NCBI RefSeq assembly: GCF_002158995.1
Contig: NZ_LOHF01000034.1
Location: 1,888 to 47,714 of the forward strand
DNA from: Pseudomonas caspiana
GTDB taxonomy: Bacteria > Pseudomonadota > Gammaproteobacteria > Pseudomonadales > Pseudomonadaceae
Reading direction: 5' to 3'
Length of the DNA: 45,827 nucleotides
Below, piece by piece: positions 9,701-17,019 of this stretch; position 1 is the stretch's first letter; the number at the start of each line of letters is the position of its first letter. Below the pieces are notes generated by a model. It ran no database searches. It saw nothing but the letters and a program-made list of their open reading frames with translations, and was not told where the DNA came from. Position numbers and translations under genes: made by a program.

Positions 9701-10110
9701 CTTTGCCCGTCGACGCACAAACCGCACTGGACACTTTCGCTCAACCTCAAGGCTGGGAGCAACGCGCGCGATTGCTCATGCAGTGGGGCGAGCGATTACC
9801 TGCTCTTGCAGACGACGAAAAGTCGGAAGAAAACCTCGTCCATGGCTGTGAAAGCAAGGTCTGGCTGCTGGGTGAAATGACAGATGGCCACTGGCAATTT
9901 CGCGCTGCCAGCGATGCGCGGATGATTCGCGGTCTGGTGGCGCTGTTGCTGGCTCGGGTCAATGGCCTGTCGGCGCAGGAACTCCAGCAAGTAGACCTGA
10001 CCGACTGGTTCAACCAGCTCGGCTTGAGCCGTCAGCTATCGCCCTCACGCAGCAACGGCCTGAGTGCCGTACTGCAGAGGATGCGTCAGCTGACGGAAGC
10101 CGCAGGCTGA
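9697..10110 (+). CDS. csdE: SufE-family sulfur acceptor CsdE
   Basis: Small sulfur-transfer protein that accepts the persulfide sulfur from CsdA and enhances its activity. The 137-aa length matches SufE/CsdE. The acceptor cysteine is C51 in VHGCESKVWL, followed by the SufE core FRAASDARMIRGLVALLLA. Its ATG overlaps the csdA stop, and its last 25 bases overlap the 3' end of the convergent tcdA gene. In E. coli CsdE also passes sulfur to CsdL/TcdA, so the adjacency fits the known network. Confidence 0.93.
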   Translation: MTLPVDAQTALDTFAQPQGWEQRARLLMQWGERLPALADDEKSEENLVHGCESKVWLLGEMTDGHWQFRAASDARMIRGLVALLLARVNGLSAQELQQVDLTDWFNQLGLSRQLSPSRSNGLSAVLQRMRQLTEAAG

Positions 10111-10931
10111 GGCGGCGGTACCGAAACCGGCTTGGCGCGCTCTGATGGGCGGCGTACACCCGCAACAATCTTGTCCACGGCTTTGGTGGCCGCGACCATA
10201 CCGAAGGTCGCTGTCACCATCATTACAGCGCCAAAACCACCGGCGCAGTCCAGCTTGACTCCATCCCCGACAAAACTCTTCTGCAGGCAGATGCTGCCGT
10301 CCGGCTTCGGATAACGCAGTTGCTCTGTAGAGAACACGCACGGCACGCTGTAATGGCGGTTCATGGTGCGCGAAAATCCGTAATCGCGACGCAGGGTTGA
10401 GCGCACTTTTGAGGCCAGTGGGTCGTTGAAGGTACGGTTCAAGTCGCAGACCTGAATCAACGTCGGATCAATCTGCCCGCCAGCACCGCCGGTGGTGATG
10501 ATCTGAATCTTGCGACGCTTGCACCAGGCAATCAGCGCAGCCTTGGCGTTAACGGCATCAATGCAATCCAGCACGCAATCCAGATCCGGCGTGATGTACT
10601 CGGCCATCGTGTCGCGGGTCACGAAATCAGCCACGGCGTGCACAACGCAATCAGGATTAATCGCCCGCAGACGCTCAGCCATCACCTCAACTTTTGGGCG
10701 CCCAACGGTATTGTCCAGCGCATGCAACTGACGGTTGCTGTTACTGACGCAGACGTCGTCCAGATCGAACAGGGAAATCTCGCCCACACCAGAACGCGCC
10801 ATGGCTTCAGCCGCCCAGGAACCGACACCGCCGATACCGACCACAGCAACGTGGGCAGCCCGCAGCCGCTCCAGACCTTCGATGCCGTACAAACGGGCGA
10901 TACCTGCAAAACGCGGATCTTCTGAACTCAT
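10086..10931 (-). CDS. tcdA: tRNA threonylcarbamoyladenosine dehydratase
   Basis: E1-like ATP-dependent dehydratase that cyclises the tRNA modification t6A to ct6A at A37. The 281-aa protein has the nucleotide-binding loop VGIGGVGSWAAEA (G32-G37), FDLDDV, the SNSNRQLHAL helix and the adenylating D/C region LDCVLDCIDAVNAKAALI. I chose ATG 10931; an upstream in-frame TTG would add only two residues. It is convergent with csdE with a 25-bp overlap. The Csd system is functionally linked to TcdA (CsdL) in E. coli, although here it is on the opposite strand. Confidence 0.94.
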   Translation of the reverse strand: MSSEDPRFAGIARLYGIEGLERLRAAHVAVVGIGGVGSWAAEAMARSGVGEISLFDLDDVCVSNSNRQLHALDNTVGRPKVEVMAERLRAINPDCVVHAVADFVTRDTMAEYITPDLDCVLDCIDAVNAKAALIAWCKRRKIQIITTGGAGGQIDPTLIQVCDLNRTFNDPLASKVRSTLRRDYGFSRTMNRHYSVPCVFSTEQLRYPKPDGSICLQKSFVGDGVKLDCAGGFGAVMMVTATFGMVAATKAVDKIVAGVRRPSERAKPVSVPPPQPAASVS

Positions 10932-10957
10932 GACCAATACCCCAAAAACCGGCGCGC

Positions 10958-10963
10958 ATTATA
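10958..10963 (-). promoter_or_regulatory. Probable -10 box of tcdA
   Basis: On the minus strand this reads TATAAT, a perfect sigma-70 -10, about 27 bases upstream of the tcdA ATG. No good -35 hexamer is visible 16-18 bases further upstream. Confidence 0.45.
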
Positions 10964-11058
10964 GGGCTTTGGCTGAGTTAGGGCATCCTGAAGGTGGGTG
11001 ATTGGTCAGAAAGTGTACCGGAGGCGGTTGATGATTCCCGCGTTTAGACTTTTCGACG

Positions 11059-12063
11059 TTAGCGACGTAGCCGAACGATCAACGCTGGCGCGACGTGCAG
11101 GAGAACCATGCGCACCAAATGATGGGACAGGATAAATACAACATTCAGACCGCTGCTGAACGCGACGATTGCTATGGTCTCAATAGCGCCGGGCATGTAC
11201 GCCAGCCACAACGAGAAAGGATCACTTTCCAAAATATAGCTGACCAAACCAGCAAATACTGCTGCAACTAGCAACATAAGAGCTACCGACAAAACCGCAG
11301 CGCGTCCGTGGCTAACAATATCCGCGAAATTAATGTCCTTGAATTTCGATCCGATCAAAATCCCTAGAATGAATGCAGCTAAATCCACACTCCATTGCGG
11401 CATTTTGAACCCATTGAGATAGCCCAGCTTGATACATATGCCGGTGGTAATGATTGCCGTAAGCATAAACGGCGCAGGCACACCAAACCCCATGAGCAAA
11501 CGGCCAAACAACAGACTTAAAATAGTCAGAGAAAGCAAAATCAGAGCGATCTCCATATCGAGAGGACGACTGTGAACCCTTACGATGCTTACATCACCCG
11601 GAATACAAAGACTGACCAGCATAGTGATCGTCAAGAGGCGGATCACGTGCACGACCATCACCTTGCTTGAAGCTTTCTCTGACTCTAACAAATCAAAAAC
11701 AGCAGCAAGAGCCCCTGGATACACTGCTAAAAGAGAGTCTTTCAGCGTCCAGCGTTCAACTTTGATTAGCCAGCATCCAGACACAGCCACCTGCAAAATC
11801 AGGCATAGCAGTAGAAAAAACAAACTGGGCAGCATAAAAAGCGCCTCTTGCCCTCCCCACGAAGCGAACACCAAGCCAGTCGAAATCCCCAGTATAATTT
11901 GTACATATCCAAGACCAAAACGCAGCGAGGGAGTGACGCGAAGGTTGCTAAACGCCAGTGCGGAGACAAGCAGTGAACCAATAAGGATACCTTGCGGAAA
12001 GCCACAAAACTCTAATAACAATCCCGCTACAGCAGCGGTCGATAACAGCAACATAGTTTTCAT
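11059..12063 (-). CDS. AbrB-family integral membrane transporter
   Basis: A 334-aa almost wholly hydrophobic inner-membrane protein with about 10 helices. It resembles the AbrB (AbrB duplication, once called ammonia monooxygenase) family: an internal twofold pattern is visible as FPQGILIGSLLVSALAF near the N-terminus and AAFILGILIGSKF in the second half, with a YMPGAIETIAIVAFSSG segment that mirrors an AVYPGALAAVFDLLES segment in the first half. Family substrates are poorly known. It starts 3 bp after the stop of the FAD-binding protein, so the two are surely co-transcribed. Base composition is clearly less G+C-rich than tcdA next door. I infer that it moves the product or substrate of this cassette. 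Confidence 0.8.
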   Translation of the reverse strand: MKTMLLLSTAAVAGLLLEFCGFPQGILIGSLLVSALAFSNLRVTPSLRFGLGYVQIILGISTGLVFASWGGQEALFMLPSLFFLLLCLILQVAVSGCWLIKVERWTLKDSLLAVYPGALAAVFDLLESEKASSKVMVVHVIRLLTITMLVSLCIPGDVSIVRVHSRPLDMEIALILLSLTILSLLFGRLLMGFGVPAPFMLTAIITTGICIKLGYLNGFKMPQWSVDLAAFILGILIGSKFKDINFADIVSHGRAAVLSVALMLLVAAVFAGLVSYILESDPFSLWLAYMPGAIETIAIVAFSSGLNVVFILSHHLVRMVLLHVAPALIVRLRR

Positions 12064-12066
12064 TAT

Positions 12067-13440
12067 TTAACCCGCCATTGCCCGGATACTGTTGCAAATA
12101 CTTTCCGCCTGCATCTGAAGAACATCGATATTACTGACTGAATAGAACACACCTGAAGTGGGGGCACCCATAGCAAAAATATTGGAATTCCCGTGCTCAC
12201 CGATCAATCTACAGTCACTGTAATTTACGGTAATTCCGCCATGTGAATGCTTGACGCAAATACCTGCCGAGGCGAGATTTTGGTAAAGCAATCCCGATAC
12301 TGCATTGCCCACACCTGTAGCATTAAGCATCGCAGAAAAGCCCTTCTCAAAATCTCGCCCCTTAGCAAGAAAGACCCCATCTTTAAAGCTAATACTTTTC
12401 AAGCCTACACGACACTCTAGCCGTCCAGATCTTAAGTGGCTTTGTAGTTTTTCCCAATTCTCGGCTGGAATGGGTACTCGAAGTTGGCGCCAAGCGCTCT
12501 TGTAGCGACGAACAAATATTCGCTTCTCGCGCCCGCACAATGAGTTCCAGATTATGGGAACAATTAAGTTAGTGGAGGAAAGCACAGAGTAAATATCCTC
12601 TCGCGCAACTGATACCTGACGACAATCACGCATTAGGCTCTGAAAACTCACGTCAATATTTTGCGCCTCAAACTCCTCATCAAACATAGCTTGTACAGTC
12701 TTCAGCCCAGCGCGGGTGGACTTCAGCCGTTGCTCGACATTACGCTCATTTAGCACTTTTAGAGGACGGGGAAAATAACGCTCGCTATAGTTGGGGATTA
12801 GACTGTTACGAGTTAGCATAGTCACGCGACATTGAGGATCTCTTTCCAGCAAACCAAGTGCTGCATCGATAGCTGACAACTGACTCCCCAACACACCTAT
12901 ATCAAGGGAGCGAACCTCAGCAAGCTTTGTCGTAGGATATGGATTGTTAATATACCCAGGCTTTCCTTGCAATCTATAAATATCTTCTGGCTCTGGATTA
13001 CCCGTCGCAAGCACAACAGCATCATAACCATGACGCCGCCCACCGCATGTGACGAGAGAGTATTTCCCGTGAGTTTCCATGATATCAACAACGCTTTCTC
13101 GATAAGAGTTAATTACCGAATACTCCTGTAAAGACAGTGTTAGCACCTCCTCGACAAAGCTCCCAAACAGGGACCTAGGTTGATAATCTCCAAACTTCCT
13201 CACACCGTATTCATCTAACCACCGCTGAAAGTCGCCGCGCTCGCGCAGATACATTAAACCGGCAGGGCGATTAACCAAATTTCTAAAAAGGTCTTTTTGA
13301 TAGGCTTGCCCAGCTCCAGTGCTGGATGAACTTTCATATATATCAATCGAAATATCTGACGCAAGATGCTTTAATCGCTCAACGACAATCGCACCGCTAT
13401 ACCCCATCCCTACTACCGCTACTTTAACCATTTCCCTCAC
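12067..13440 (-). CDS. FAD/NAD(P)-binding oxidoreductase (NAD_binding_9-like)
   Basis: A 457-aa soluble flavoprotein resembling the FAD-NAD(P)-binding (PF13454-type) family. The N-terminal Rossmann motif VAVVGMGYSG is at 8-16, the acidic ribose-binding residue is in DIYESSS, and RNLVNRPAGLMYL matches the family's conserved block. An ATG motif (VVLATGNPEPED) and a second Rossmann-like LDIGVLGSQLSAIDAALGLL follow. Members include flavin N-hydroxylases and uncharacterised oxidases; I cannot assign a reaction. Start is GTG 13440 with GGACGGA about 9 bases upstream; ATG 13431 is an alternative with a poorer ribosome site. It uses TTA, ATA and AGA codons more than the neighbouring core genes, suggesting transfer. 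Confidence 0.8.
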   Translation of the reverse strand: MREMVKVAVVGMGYSGAIVVERLKHLASDISIDIYESSSSTGAGQAYQKDLFRNLVNRPAGLMYLRERGDFQRWLDEYGVRKFGDYQPRSLFGSFVEEVLTLSLQEYSVINSYRESVVDIMETHGKYSLVTCGGRRHGYDAVVLATGNPEPEDIYRLQGKPGYINNPYPTTKLAEVRSLDIGVLGSQLSAIDAALGLLERDPQCRVTMLTRNSLIPNYSERYFPRPLKVLNERNVEQRLKSTRAGLKTVQAMFDEEFEAQNIDVSFQSLMRDCRQVSVAREDIYSVLSSTNLIVPIIWNSLCGREKRIFVRRYKSAWRQLRVPIPAENWEKLQSHLRSGRLECRVGLKSISFKDGVFLAKGRDFEKGFSAMLNATGVGNAVSGLLYQNLASAGICVKHSHGGITVNYSDCRLIGEHGNSNIFAMGAPTSGVFYSVSNIDVLQMQAESICNSIRAMAG

Positions 13441-13583
13441 CCATTTTTATCCGTCCCAACCTTAAGCGTGCTACCTAACTGCAAATCCCACTACCCTCAG
13501 CCAGACAGCCCCATGACTAAATCTTCCGGACCGCTACAGATCTACGTAATCTGCTGTGCTGACACCCTGAGCGAGGAAAAAAT

Positions 13584-14810
13584 TTACTCCCAAACACTTT
13601 GGTCCCTGACCCACTTATCTACCAGAGACAAATGAGCAGTCACCTGTTCCTCGCTATCCCCTTCAACGATAGCGGATACAATCTCTCCATTGGTAAACTT
13701 CATCCCTGTATAGTCTGCCCCTTTTATAGCGGTTAGTGAGCAGTAACGAATGAATGGCAATTCAACGCGCTCTGGAAAATCTATTAACTTTCCGTTGCAG
13801 GGAGGAATGTTGAGCTGACCTAACAGACGTAGAGGCGGAATAATTTCTTTCAGCAATAAAGATTCACCTCCAGACTCAGCTTCAATCAGAGTAAACCGGG
13901 GATTGATACCAAAAGCTTCAGTCAACTCCTGATTGACACTACACCCACCAAGACGACATGCAATTTCACAGACAACTAACTCTTCACCATCAATAAAGAC
14001 TTCCAGATGGAACATCATTGTGCCAAGGGGTGGAAGCGCATGCTCGACAATACGCCTTGTCAACTCCACACAGCGTTTGTGAAGCGGGTTGTGAAGGGAT
14101 AACATTTGAAAACCGAGACTCTGTCCAGCCATAAAATCGAGACAGGTAACAGTAGAGCGAACGGGCGAAATTATTATCGGCCGCCCATTGACATAGAGAC
14201 CGTCAACATTCAACAAGGGCGCATTAATATACTTTTCAACCATGAGATTAAGAAATGTAGTGCCATTATGACTCTGTAGATACTTGTGCAGGTCAATGTT
14301 GTTGCGTAGCACACATACGCCTCCAGAGCCTCGACCGTCCCGCGGCTTAACGACAATGGGATAGCCATATCGTTCGACAAAGTCTTGTACATCGCATGCT
14401 GAGGACACTATTGACATAGGATTGATTGCGATACCATGCTGGGCCAATCGTTGTTTCATTAAAAACTTGTCTCGATAAAGCAAGGTTGACTCTTCGTAAC
14501 GCGTCATCGAGCCGTGCAACCGATCCTTGATCCTAGCTACTCTTAGTAAGTCGACTTCAGCTAAAGCAATAACGGCCCGGGCTCCAAATTCCTTCGCAGC
14601 AGCCAACGCTTCTAGCTCGACAATAGCTGACTCACTGAAATTTTTGTAAAGCCGAAACGAGGAGTACAGATTAGGAAACTTCTCCAGTAGAAGATCTTTC
14701 CCCTCCACATCGCTGTAGACCAGAAAATCACGACCCAAAACACTTGCCCACTCACCTTCTGAATGCTGGAGCAATATTTTTATTGGCGCAAACAATATTA
14801 ATAAACTCAA
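13584..14810 (-). CDS. ATP-grasp carboxylate-amine ligase
   Basis: A 408-aa ligase resembling L-amino-acid ligase-type ATP-grasp enzymes, which activate a carboxylate as acyl-phosphate and join it to an amine. Visible elements are an N-terminal pre-ATP-grasp domain, the kinase-like lysine YPIVVKPRDGRGSGG (K155 with the glycine-rich loop 158-164), LMVEKYI (191-195), and the magnesium-binding core FHLEVFIDGEELVVCEIACRLGG (E270, E282, R286). Substrates are unknown. The start is unclear: TTG 14810 is the earliest possible start before an in-frame stop, and no Shine-Dalgarno precedes it. It is the first gene of the cassette, 143 bp ahead of the flavoprotein. Composition is A+T-rich against the flanks. 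Confidence 0.8.
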   Translation of the reverse strand: MSLLILFAPIKILLQHSEGEWASVLGRDFLVYSDVEGKDLLLEKFPNLYSSFRLYKNFSESAIVELEALAAAKEFGARAVIALAEVDLLRVARIKDRLHGSMTRYEESTLLYRDKFLMKQRLAQHGIAINPMSIVSSACDVQDFVERYGYPIVVKPRDGRGSGGVCVLRNNIDLHKYLQSHNGTTFLNLMVEKYINAPLLNVDGLYVNGRPIIISPVRSTVTCLDFMAGQSLGFQMLSLHNPLHKRCVELTRRIVEHALPPLGTMMFHLEVFIDGEELVVCEIACRLGGCSVNQELTEAFGINPRFTLIEAESGGESLLLKEIIPPLRLLGQLNIPPCNGKLIDFPERVELPFIRYCSLTAIKGADYTGMKFTNGEIVSAIVEGDSEEQVTAHLSLVDKWVRDQSVWE

Positions 14811-15122
14811 GGAAAAACCCGCACATGATAATGAAGTTAGTTAATACAAACTAAAAGTGGTGCACACACCAACAAAGAAAGCTCTGACAACTACGCCTCC
14901 ACTCTCCGACGCCAACTCACTCCCAAAGAGACAAGCTCAACGGAAACGACTGCAGGAAAGCGACAAGCTTTTACTTTGTTGAAATGATAGGCGGTCAGTA
15001 TGCGCTGCATAATTAATAAAATATGCCAGAACCTTCCTAAATAACTATCAGAAACATCGCACCCCTTTAATTTGAGCACCAGGTAGTTGACCACGAGAAA
15101 AACAGCCCCTATTCTCGCCGCG
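14811..15122. other. A+T-rich divergent intergenic region
   Basis: No convincing gene is seen between the ATP-grasp gene and the palindrome at 15123. A 67-codon minus-strand reading frame (14891-15094) has a GTG start, no ribosome site and no recognisable features. A 24-codon minus-strand frame opens with ATG at 14826 and overlaps the ATP-grasp start out of frame. The promoter of the three-gene cassette should lie here, but I see no clear hexamers. Confidence 0.5.
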
Positions 15123-15139
15123 TCACGATCGATTCGTGA
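15123..15139. promoter_or_regulatory. Operator-like palindrome upstream of RNA leader
   Basis: TCACGA-TCGAT-TCGTGA is a perfect 6-bp inverted repeat with a 5-base centre, about 85 bases upstream of the structured leader. The symmetry and position suggest a binding site for a dimeric regulator; this is inference. Confidence 0.45.
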
Positions 15140-15224
15140 TGAGGTTTGACGGCCTCCGAACTTAAAAGATGAGCGCAGATGCTGGCGCTGTTGTCGTGCA
15201 CGTCGGTGCTCGACTTACAGCTTT

Positions 15225-15303
15225 ATGGCGGCTGTGCCAGGGGCACCCTAGGGTGCGCCGGGTTTATCTTTTAACCGGTCCGTCAACCCTTGCACCGCCG
15301 CCA
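15225..15303 (+). ncRNA. Candidate structured RNA resembling the P4 immunity/Ash region
   Basis: This stretch can fold into a closed three-stem unit. An outer helix pairs GGCGGC (15227-15232) with GCCGCC (15297-15302). It encloses hairpin GCACCC/GGGTGC (15243-15256) and hairpin CCGGGTT/AACCGG (15258-15278, one bulge). Translated from ATG 15225 it reads MAAVPGAP, stop, then GAPGLSFNRSVNPCTAAT, the same pattern as the short Ash-type frames (WPGS-VTG-NPV-TT) in P4-like prophages, where this DNA includes the CI immunity RNA region. The stop codon argues for RNA rather than protein function here. The similarity is recalled, not computed. It lies 55 bases ahead of the DUF3077-like gene. Confidence 0.55.
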
Positions 15304-15357
15304 CCCTATTCGTTTGACGGCGAATTTGTGGCGTTCACTCTTAAAGGAAACGCTCGA

Positions 15358-15642
15358 ATGACCACCAAAACCGCAGCTGTAACCACTTCTGCTCAATTCG
15401 GAACCACCCGGTCCGGAACACCGCTCTTCTCAGTGCAGCCTGGCATCCCTTTTCGAGAGGCACTTGAGCAAATCGCGCTAAACCTAGACAGCGCCAGCAC
15501 TCTCTGCAACGAGACCGTAGATGCCAATATCCAAACATGTCGCTCAATCAACCAGGCTCTCGCCCATCTGATTGACGCAAGCCGTGGATTAATGAACGCG
15601 ACCCTGGATGGATTGGCTCGTCCCGCCACTTTCAACGAATAG
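15358..15642 (+). CDS. Small DUF3077-like protein
   Basis: A 94-aa soluble protein resembling the small DUF3077-type proteins found in multiple copies in Pseudomonas genomes. The core is LFSVQPGIPFREALEQIALNLDSAS, then a helical tail ending in LIDASRGLMNATLDGL. Function is unknown. The ATG has a good AAAGGAAA ribosome site. An upstream in-frame extension to 15169 is possible but would have to read through the structured leader, so I reject it. It sits alone on the plus strand at the right edge of the accessory insert, behind the RNA leader and palindrome, like a self-contained regulatory module. The family assignment is from memory and moderate. Confidence 0.7.
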   Translation: MTTKTAAVTTSAQFGTTRSGTPLFSVQPGIPFREALEQIALNLDSASTLCNETVDANIQTCRSINQALAHLIDASRGLMNATLDGLARPATFNE

Positions 15643-15809
15643 TCATCGTGGACACTTCTGATTCTGACCTAGGTGCTTGATTATCAGACCGACGAAGACC
15701 AATCCACCGGGTGGTGGGCAGGTTAAGTCCGCACATCACTAAACGGCGGCCTCCCCTCCCCGTTTTGCTTTAAGATAGGCGCCTTTTCGCGCCCTTACCA
15801 CGATCCATG

Positions 15810-15836
15810 CAGGAGCTGCCAAAGACGGCTCCTACA
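15810..15836. repeat. Lone short REP-like hairpin upstream of dapE
   Basis: GCAGGAGCTGCC ... GGCTCCTACAG is a shrunken single copy of the GTAGGAGCTGCC repeat found complete at 31761, 39846 and 42607. Arms AGGAGC and GCTCCT face each other across 11 bases. Confidence 0.6.
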
Positions 15837-15867
15837 GGTCCCCGCGCTTTCAACCGGAGTTTTGTAC

Positions 15868-17019
15868 ATGACGGCCCCAGCCGACCTTTCGCCTACGCTG
15901 CAACTTGCCTGCGACCTGATCCGTCGTCCCTCGGTCACGCCCATTGATGCCGATTGTCAGGCTGTGATGATGCAGCGCCTGGGCGACGCAGGCTTCAAGC
16001 TGGAGCCGATGCGTATCGAGGACGTGGATAATTTCTGGGCCAGCCATGGCAACTACGACGGTCCGGTGCTGTGCTTCGCCGGTCATACCGACGTGGTGCC
16101 GACCGGTCCGGTGCAGGCTTGGCAAAACGATCCGTTCGATGCGCTGATCGATGCAGACGGCATGCTGTGCGGGCGGGGCGCAGCCGACATGAAAGGCAGT
16201 CTGGCCGCGATGCTGGTGGCTGCCGAGCGTTTCGTCGGCGATCACCCGAACCACAAAGGCAAAGTCACTTTCCTGATCACCAGCGACGAAGAAGGTCCGG
16301 CGCACCATGGCACCAAAGCCGTGGTCGAGCGCTTGCGCGAGCGCAACGAACGTCTGGACTGGTGCATCGTTGGCGAGCCTTCGAGCACCACGCTGGTGGG
16401 CGATGTGGTCAAGAATGGCCGTCGCGGCTCCCTTGGCGCGACGCTGACGGTACGCGGCAAACAGGGTCACGTGGCCTATCCACATCTGGCGCGCAACCCG
16501 ATTCATCTGGCCGCTCCGGCGCTGGCAGAACTGGCCGCCGAGCATTGGGACGAAGGCAATGATTTCTTCCCTCCGACCAGCTTCCAGATTTCTAACCTGA
16601 ACTCCGGGACTGGCGCGACCAATGTGATCCCGGGTGATCTGGTGGCGGTGTTCAACTTCCGCTTCTCTACCGAATCCACTGTTGAAGGCCTGCAACAGCG
16701 GGTATCAGCCATCCTCGACAAGCATGGCCTGGACTGGCATGTGGACTGGGCGTTGTCCGGTCTGCCGTTCCTCACCGAGCCGGGCGATTTGCTCGATGCG
16801 GTCTCGGCGAGCATCAAGGCCGTCACTGGCCGCGAGACCAAAGCTTCCACCAGCGGCGGCACCTCTGACGGGCGTTTCATCGCCACCTTGGGTACACAGG
16901 TTGTAGAGCTAGGTCCGGTCAACGCGACGATTCACCAAGTCAACGAGCGCATTCTGGCCAGCGACCTAGACGTGCTGACCGAGATTTACTACCAGACTCT
17001 GGTCAAGTTGCTCGCCTGA
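15868..17019 (+). CDS. dapE: Succinyl-diaminopimelate desuccinylase
   Basis: M20 dizinc amidase releasing L,L-diaminopimelate and succinate, the third DAP-branch enzyme in this window. The 383-aa protein has the expected ligands: H73 (AGHTDVVPTG), D107 (GRGAADMKG), E141-E142 (TSDEEGPA), E170 (VGEPSS) and H356 (TIHQVNERI). I chose ATG 15868, 9 bases after CGGAG; an in-frame TTG at 15862 is less likely. The stop overlaps the ATG of the next gene by one base (TGATG), so the two are coupled. It marks the return to core DNA after the accessory insert. Confidence 0.96.
   Translation: MTAPADLSPTLQLACDLIRRPSVTPIDADCQAVMMQRLGDAGFKLEPMRIEDVDNFWASHGNYDGPVLCFAGHTDVVPTGPVQAWQNDPFDALIDADGMLCGRGAADMKGSLAAMLVAAERFVGDHPNHKGKVTFLITSDEEGPAHHGTKAVVERLRERNERLDWCIVGEPSSTTLVGDVVKNGRRGSLGATLTVRGKQGHVAYPHLARNPIHLAAPALAELAAEHWDEGNDFFPPTSFQISNLNSGTGATNVIPGDLVAVFNFRFSTESTVEGLQQRVSAILDKHGLDWHVDWALSGLPFLTEPGDLLDAVSASIKAVTGRETKASTSGGTSDGRFIATLGTQVVELGPVNATIHQVNERILASDLDVLTEIYYQTLVKLLA

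Noticed and set aside
13513..13635. 40-codon plus-strand frame (MTKSSGPLQIYVICCADTLS...) between the ATP-grasp and FAD genes
   Set aside because: It has no ribosome site and its 3' half is antisense to the ATP-grasp gene; it may be a remnant, but evidence is too weak to call a gene.
14891..15094. 67-codon minus-strand frame in the divergent region
   Set aside because: GTG start without a ribosome site, no hydrophobic or domain signature, and located in a regulatory-looking region.
15169..15357. N-terminal extension of the DUF3077-like protein
   Set aside because: It would translate through the structured leader, and a good ribosome site exists at the ATG at 15358.
15704..15717. CCACC-GGGT-GGTGG hairpin after the DUF3077-like gene as a terminator
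   Set aside because: The stem is only 5 bp and no T-run follows.
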